Part shown: piece by piece, positions 58,321-64,000 of the stretch
Layout: every line of letters starts with the position of its first letter
Numbering within the stretch: position 1 is the first letter of the stretch
Source of the DNA: Diphasiastrum complanatum
Taxonomy: Eukaryota; Streptophyta; Lycopodiopsida; Lycopodiales; Lycopodiaceae
Length of the DNA stretch: 64,000 bases
Reading direction: 5' to 3'
Assembly: GCA_029204225.1 (NCBI GenBank)
Contig: CM055109.1
Span: forward strand, 22,780,422 to 22,844,421
Notes under the pieces: model-generated
Told to the model about the DNA's origin: nothing
Databases searched by the model: none
What the model saw: the letters and a program-made list of their open reading frames with translations, nothing else
Made by a program: the position numbers and the translations under genes

Positions 58321-58778
58321 TTTTTTATTACACTTGGGCTCCTTGGACTCCTTGTGGTCCAGCCCACCGCAAGTAGCCTCCTTGTGGTCCCTTGCGGTGG
58401 CCGAACAAACCACAAGAGGCCTTCTTGCAGTCCAGCCCACTGCAATACAAGGAGGCTCCTTGCGGTCCGTTGCGGTCCGTTGGGCCACCGCAAGGGACCG
58501 CAATGAGCCTTCTTGCAATCCCTTGCGGTGCTCTGGACAGCGAGAAGGCTCCTTGTGGTCCCTTGGGGTGGATCCTTATGGTCCGTTGGATTGGGTACCC
58601 TAAACCTTAAACCGTACACCGTGAGGGAGCACAAGGAGCCTTCTTGTGGTCCCTTGTGGTGGTCTAGACCGTAAGGAGGCTCCTTGCGGTGGGCTGGACC
58701 ACAAGAAGGGTCCTTGCGGTGCCTTGGGCCACCGCAAGGGACCGCAAGGAGGGTCCTTGCGGCCATTCCATACTTTTC
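58321..58778. repeat. GC-rich palindromic array of CCTTGCGGT words
   Basis: CCTTGCGGT (or CCTTGTGGT) and its complement ACCGCAAGG occur more than a dozen times in mixed orientation, spaced irregularly and often as AAGGAGGCTCCTTGCGGTCC. Both strands can fold into many hairpins. Open frames on both strands (for example 58221-58784 minus) arise from the repeat. The block abuts the truncated copia gag-protease at 58.8 kb. Confidence 0.85.
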
Positions 58779-58859
58779 CAGCACATTGTTGAGATATCGT
58801 TGATGATTGATGAAGATCAGTCTGTTGGGTTGATCTCATTGGATTTGGATTCCGAGACA

Positions 58860-59877
58860 TTAGTGGGCTGGACCCTTGTTAGTCATTTTGTATTCCTGGG
58901 CTAGCATCTTGTGTTGAGTTGCTCCGGAATCTAGATACCAGAAATCGATATCCTGTTGTTCTCCGACTTTGGTCATGAAAGCAGCTTCATCTTTTTCTTG
59001 TTGTTGCTGATTTGAGTGACTGGCTATAGCACTATGTGCTTGTTGTTGGAACTGTTTCTTCTTTTCGTTATGGTACTTCAAAGTTCGGTAGTCCTTGATT
59101 TCGTGGCCAGTCCTCTTATAGTATCTGCAGAAAAGTTTCTGCACTGGTTGGAATGATGAAGAGCTTGAATTCGATCCTAAACCAGAATTTGGTCCAGACT
59201 GCATGTTGCTCTTTTTGCTAGTAGAGTTTGACTTTGAGATCTCTTTGATCTAAACTTCTAATTTTTTGAATACAGAGCTTGAGAATCCGATCCTGAGCCT
59301 GAGGAGGATGCTGATCTTCTGATCTCCTCTTGTAGGGGCAGCGAAATTACTCTTGATAGAGTGAGGTGCTCCTGGGTAGAAATCTCCATTACCCAATTTT
59401 TGTAGGCTTCAGGTAGACTCGATAATAGAGTCATGAGTGCATCGAAATTTTCTATGACTGAGCCAGTTGCAGTCATCTACTCCATAAGATTTTTGAAGGT
59501 GTTGAGATGATTCGAAACACTATCTGCATCAGACATTCTAAGGGCGAGGAATTTCTTCCTCAGATGAAGCTTGGAAGTAACGTCTCTAATGTCGTAGAGG
59601 TTGCTAGGATGTCCCATGCATCCTTAGCTGTCTGAGCAGCACGTATGTGGCTGATCTGAGTATCCTTGATGTTGAGGGTGATCATAGCAAATGCTTTGCC
59701 ATCTCTCAGTCTCCACTTGGTGATGTTGGCTGTATCACCTTCTGTCGTGAGCTCTGTGCCATCAACGATGTCCCATAGTTCTTTGGCTAGAAGTATAACC
59801 TTCATCTCGAATTTCCAGAGATGGTAGTTATCTCCATCGAGTTTGTCAATGAGAGATGAACTAGATGATGGATCCAT
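58860..59877 (-). pseudogene. copia gag and protease, truncated
   Basis: Minus strand: gag N-terminus from an ATG at 59877 (LDGDNYHLWKFEMKV), a shift near 59560, the gag helix (LLSSLPEAYKNWV, 59258-59476), a further shift, a zinc knuckle whose second and fourth cysteines have become tyrosine (CRYYKRTGHEIKDYR, about 59125), and protease WYLDSGATQH (about 58940). It breaks off before pre-integrase. The knuckle could no longer bind zinc. Confidence 0.87.
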
Positions 59878-60008
59878 TCTGGTTGAACAAGATCGTTGGT
59901 AGAAACTACGATTGTCGGAATACTGTTGGTTGTGTGTTTGCTAGAAGGACGTCTTGATAGAAACAAGACTGATAATCCGCACTAGAAATGCAGAAAACTG
60001 AAATGCCT

Positions 60009-60020
60009 GCTCTAATACCA
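60009..60020 (-). other. primer binding site of the 59 kb copia
   Basis: The minus strand reads TGGTATTAGAGC, one transition from the standard primer site, about 130 bases before the gag ATG. A probable 5' LTR begins TGTCATAAAACTG at 60021 and extends rightward to an unknown point before about 60470. Confidence 0.82.
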
Positions 60021-60479
60021 TGTCATAAAACTGTGAGTGTGAGCGGTAACTTAAGCTCGAGGCTTTGAGCGTGGCGTGTAGGAACGAAAACGCAACAATT
60101 AGCAGCAGAAATATTCAAGTAGAATGATTCATACAGATTGCGCAAGTGAACAACGTAGTAGTGGTGAGAAAAAAATTACAGTCTGATTAATATCAACAGT
60201 GAGTACAATGGCTTGAAGTAATAACTTTAGCTTGCTGAGCATGATAACGTTGGCTACAAATAACTCTAATTGAAAGAGAAATTCAATTAACACTTACATA
60301 GCCTGATTCAGCTAATATATATATTTACAGGTGTCGAGAGACAAAATATCTTTGTGCCTTAACTGCCATTTACTCCAGTTTTGCATATGAACAAGGTTGA
60401 TAGCCACCCTTATGATATTTGTTTCTCCAGCTGTTGTAGGGTTGATGATAAGTTGGCGACGTCGGTCTACCAATGTAGC

Positions 60480-61345
60480 AAAAACGTGAAAAACCCGAAG
60501 GTGCCCTTAGATTGAAGGCATGCAAATCCCGAAGGTGTCCTTAGAGTGAAGGCAGGAAAAAGGCGAAAAAGCAGAAGGCAGGAAAAAGGAGAAAAAGGCA
60601 AAAAAGACGAAGGTGCCTTAAAATTGATTCTAAGTCATTCTGGCTTGTGTGTCTCCTTTTTCGCGAAGGGGTGAAAAAGGCGAAGGTGTCTTAAAATGGT
60701 TTCTAAAGCTTTCTGGCTACTGTGTCTCCTTTTTTGTGAAGGGGCAAAAAAGATGAAGATGCCTTTAAAATGGTTTCTAAGGCATTCTGGCTATTGTGTC
60801 TCCTTTTTCGCGAAGGAGCGAAAAAGACGAAAAAGGCGAAGGTGCCTAAAAAATGGTTAAGGCAAAAAAATCTCAAAAGAAAAATGTGAAGGTCCGAAAA
60901 CATGTAGTCGACCTTCGGTTTTTTAGGATGCTCATTACTTGAACGATTTGTTCAAGACATAAATAGGAACTAGCCCTAAAAATCATAAAAGAGAATGCTT
61001 AATGAGGCTAAGAGGAGAAATTAATATCATCAACTATATTTTGAATGGCAATAGATCTTATATGTATCTACACCCTAAAATGGAGCCTTCCAAAGGATAG
61101 GATGATGCCAGTGAATCCAATCAAGACGGATAAGGAAGGTTAATAGTGCGTCATCTTAAAAGAGGCCCCCCACTCCAATATCATATGTCGAAGTAACTAC
61201 TAAATGAATAAAGGAGGCCTAAGGCCAATACATGAATTAAAAGGGACTAAGGGTCTGCTTATGCATAACATTAAAGTAATAAAGAAGGACACGGTGAATG
61301 TAATGATCCGAGTTCCACACAAAGCACTGTGCACTAGTTTGTGCA
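60480..61345 (-). repeat. dispersed repeat with satellite core, copy 2
   Basis: 60480-60960 is a degenerate tandem array of GAAAAAGGCGAAGGTGYC-type units. The best units are about 70-95 bases and contain TTCTGGCTNNTGTGTCTCCTTTTTCGCGAAGG (near 60640, 60715 and 60785). It ends at ACTTGAACGATTTGTTCAAG. 60990-61340 is the unique part shared with 47885-48235. Relative to copy 1 the core is inverted and the unique part is not. Confidence 0.8.
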
Positions 61346-61640
61346 CTACTTCAACATCATGAATATTCTTGCCAATGGATTGTAGTCCATATCTCAATGT
61401 CTTGATTCGAGTCAAATCAACTTGAATACGCTCTTTTTGCTCCATTCGAACATTATTCAACTTTGACTTTAGAAACACAATCTAAGATGAATTTGATATA
61501 TCAAATTGCTCTCTAAGCACTTCCCATGCTTGCCTTGGCATCACTTCATCAATAATATGTGTGGCTATATGATCCTTCATTGAGAGGTCAATGCCCTTGT
61601 GGGCCTCTTATTGAATGCCTTGATATCTACTTCAATGGGC
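61320..61640 (-). pseudogene. copia gag fragment
   Basis: On the minus strand HIIDEVMPRQAWEVLREQF (about 61540) passes a TAG near 61485 into IVFLKSKLNNVRMEQKERI and IKTLRYGLQSIGKNI, a helical gag pattern. No neighbouring LTR or pol was found. Confidence 0.75.
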
Positions 61641-61843
61641 ATCCCCTATAATAATTTGTCACACCTCTATCAACGATTAAAAACATTGATTGCTTGAAAT
61701 TGGCCTCTCATCCTCTTAATCCCATGCACAATCCTACTTGGCTCAGATATTAGGTTAAAATTTTAGCAAACAAGATCACATAGAAAAATCAACTCAAGCA
61801 CCAACACAAATTTTCTAAAAATCCAAGGAGCTTATGCACTCGT

Positions 61844-61865
61844 CGTGTGTGTGTGTGCGCGCACA

Positions 61866-61903
<38 letters not shown>
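61844..61903. repeat. (GT)n, CGCGCACA and (CT)n microsatellite
   Basis: A GT run, a short CGCGCACACA bridge and about 18 CT units. Confidence 0.95.
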
Positions 61904-61904
<1 letters not shown>

Positions 61905-64000
61905 GAAAGGTTATATACGTATTATATTATTTGGTGGCAACTTCTGTATTGCCCAGATTACCACTTACAGGATGTGTATCCCGCCAATTGTCATCATGTG
62001 TATGTCTCATCATGCATGTCCAACCAACCACCTCATTATGTGTACGTATAGTTGGCCCAAGTCTCATGATTGAACCCCAAACATTGTAATAAACTGTATG
62101 TGGTTCACATCAAATCCCAAGTCAAAACTGCCTCAATAATAGAGGGGTCCAATATTAGTTGCAAACTCTAATATCTCAATAGATACATGGCCAAAAAAGC
62201 ATCTAATTCAATCTTCCTATCCACTTTGAAATGTCTAGAATAGGAATTATCATGAGACTTGTGAAAGATCTTCTCATGAAATCCATTCATGTTTGGTGCA
62301 TAAAAATTACATATCTAAATAAGCACGTGAATGCTTTTGTGGTTTAAATTTTCAAAATTCTGAAAATGTAAATTGGCAAAAATATGCATTGCAAGCTGCT
62401 AGAAATGATAGGAAATTGCATACTCTTGCATTACAATATTTAGTAATATTTGTTGAGAGATTCCTAATAGATCTAACAAAAGATTTCCAATTGCTTCACT
62501 ATACAACATTTGTAATAAAAATTGGGAGCAATACATTATTGATTTCGTAGTATATTGTAAATAAATAAACTAGACATCAAATAATGGTGCACTAGTACTT
62601 ATGTGCCAAATAAAAATGCATTGTAATTTTAAAAAATTGTAACAAATTGTAAACACACAAGATGTGTCTTAAGTAGTAGTAGTTATTTTATGTTTCAAAG
62701 CATGTGCTCTCAAAGCACAATAGAAATCTTGTGTTGTGGGCAAATAGTTGAAATAATCAAAAGCCTGTAAAAGTGCATAAAATGCAAGAATGTCTTCTAC
62801 TTGATTTTTGTACTAGACCTAGCATTATCTATGAAAGTTTTTCTTTTGAAAATGAAATTATTTTTTAAATACTCGCAACATGCAAGAAAAAACATTTCCA
62901 AATTACTATTGCCTTTATTTTCTAGAGAACCTAGATTTTAAGTGGATCTAGTGACTTGTAGAAATCTCATTCATCACTCACACTTGTGGCAAATGTTTTT
63001 CAGCGATAATTTCTTGAGAGTATATTCGAATACTGAAAAAATTTCCTTTGATTTGTACTCTTTTCATGTAGTTCAACTAGTTTCACAAGTTTTGGTCTAT
63101 CACCAATACCTTGTTTATTATTGTTGGCTTGGCTTGGCTTAATGGACTGATTGATTAAATTGCAAGATTTTAGTGAAAAGAAAAACAGATACTCATTGTC
63201 ACATGTGTGAGCTCGAGTATCCTTGAACTACTCACATGTGAGCATTTTCGAAATATCTGCATTTTAAACTATCACAAATGTCCCAAATACTTGCACATTA
63301 CAATTTTTAGTAGCCTTTGTCAATATGAAGTGACAAATGGCCATCCACACTCAGTTTTAGTAGTTTTTGTCAGTTGAACTTTAACAATCGGGTGCCACTA
63401 TGAATTACGAGTGTTGGATGACAAATATTGTAGTTCAGAGCGCAGATAGGTGTTCAGTATGAGCAGATGATAGCTGGTAAGAAGTTTGGTCGCAAACGAA
63501 GGAATTGGTAATTTCAGTGTAAATTTTGGCAGAGCTTTGCTAGCAAAGGTGACAAATGACTCAAATTCAGCCCTTATATAGCGAAATTTAGACTGCGTAT
63601 TAGGTGAAATCCACTTTCCCTTGTTCAGTTCCACCCAAATTTTGGTAGGCAACTTCTTCACAAAATTCTAAGACCTTAGGGAAGTCTGTGAGAGTTGACT
63701 GTTATGTGAAGGTTCTGCGAGGGTTCAGACTGTCTACGAGGGGTCAACTCTCACAAGAAGTGATCTCTCGCACAACTTTTTTTAGTGATTGGATTTTCAT
63801 CAGACCATGTAGGCAGGCTAATTTCACTGCTCTGATTCCATTTAGGCACCTTGTGAGGGTTGGTAAGATGATCTTGATGCTCTACGAGGGTTCTCAAAAT
63901 TAAGCTTTTGGGGACCCTCGCACACACTAAAAATTGTTGATTCCTCCATCAAGAACTCTCGCAGAGATTTTCATGGATGCATCTGGGTTAGATCTGGTGA
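61904..64000. other. no recognised gene
   Basis: Non-coding as far as I can tell. Noted words: CACATGTG palindromes at about 63200 and 63231, and a 12-bp inverted repeat (GTGAGAGTTGAC at 63688, complement at 63743). A minus-strand frame at 63398-63661 has no recognised match. Confidence 0.4.

Noticed and set aside
58221-58784. 187-codon minus-strand frame and 121-codon plus-strand frame
   Set aside because: Both are opened by the CCTTGCGGT repeat words. Composition follows the repeat, and no domain is seen.
63398-63661. 87-codon minus-strand frame
   Set aside because: No recognised domain, no codon or context support, and neighbouring sequence is non-coding.

Overview
This is nuclear DNA of a land plant with a large, repeat-packed genome. 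The plant calls are a BAP31-like ER protein of the short plant type, PLS-class pentatricopeptide repeats, a plant-specific OSB-type PDF motif, and many Ty1/copia and Ty3/gypsy retroelements primed by initiator tRNA-Met (TGGTATCAGAGC-type primer sites). The low gene density, long GA/CT tracts and the style of the PPR repeats make me favour a fern or another non-flowering lineage, but that is inference.

Only one gene looks intact: the single-exon BAP31-like gene at 24350-24742 (+). A two-exon OSB-like 3' end (37173-37490, +) is followed at once by a decayed PPR gene (37491-39162, +). An orphan promoter-like block with a telo-box lies at 56340-56600 (-). Everything else recognisable is transposon-derived.

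Layout. 1-4212: Ty1/copia, minus strand, running off the left edge, with its 5' LTR. 4227-4379: CA/CT microsatellite. 4718-6909: a second, deleted copia (-). 6910-10272: a third copia (+), from LTR to integrase. Its missing 3' half (reverse transcriptase/RNase H) appears to lie inverted at 11275-12952, with a foreign gag fragment between. 12953-17975: a Ty3/gypsy element (-) whose pol is followed by a long extra ORF of unknown function. 18000-24000: non-coding, with a diverged duplication of about 0.75 kb (18.7-19.5 and 20.6-21.35 kb) carrying six copies of a short hairpin-like word. 24.3-25.3 kb: the BAP31-like gene. 25.7-26.5 kb: a CG-rich inverted-repeat element inside a direct duplication. 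28.2-30 kb: a tRNA-like SINE unit and a long LTR with primer site but no coding sequence. 32.1-34.5 kb: a second copy of the gypsy extra ORF plus the integrase C-terminus. 34.505-34.77 kb: a miniature TRIM-type LTR element whose 144-bp LTR contains a tRNA-like gene. 34.77-35.9 kb: a copia fragment of the same family as the third element. 37.1-39.2 kb: OSB/PPR. 40.679-41.320 kb: a solo LTR with a 5-bp target duplication. 44.4-47.2 kb: an LTR and a third copy of the gypsy extra ORF. 47.6-48.2 and 60.5-61.3 kb: two copies of one repeat with its satellite core in opposite orientations. 48.55-50.96 kb: a chimeric copia. 51.3-53.9 kb: copia fragments on both strands. 56.8-57.7 kb: a tandem array of about nine tRNA-like (SINE-head) units. 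58.3-58.8 kb: a GC-rich palindromic array. 58.8-60.0 kb: copia gag-protease (-). 61.3-61.6 kb: copia gag fragment (-). 61.9-64 kb: nothing recognised.

The most interesting structures are the TRIM with a tRNA-like sequence in its LTR, the tandem tRNA-like array, the uncharacterised third ORF seen in three gypsy copies, and the CACACGTGTG-type palindrome recurring in and near unrelated LTRs.
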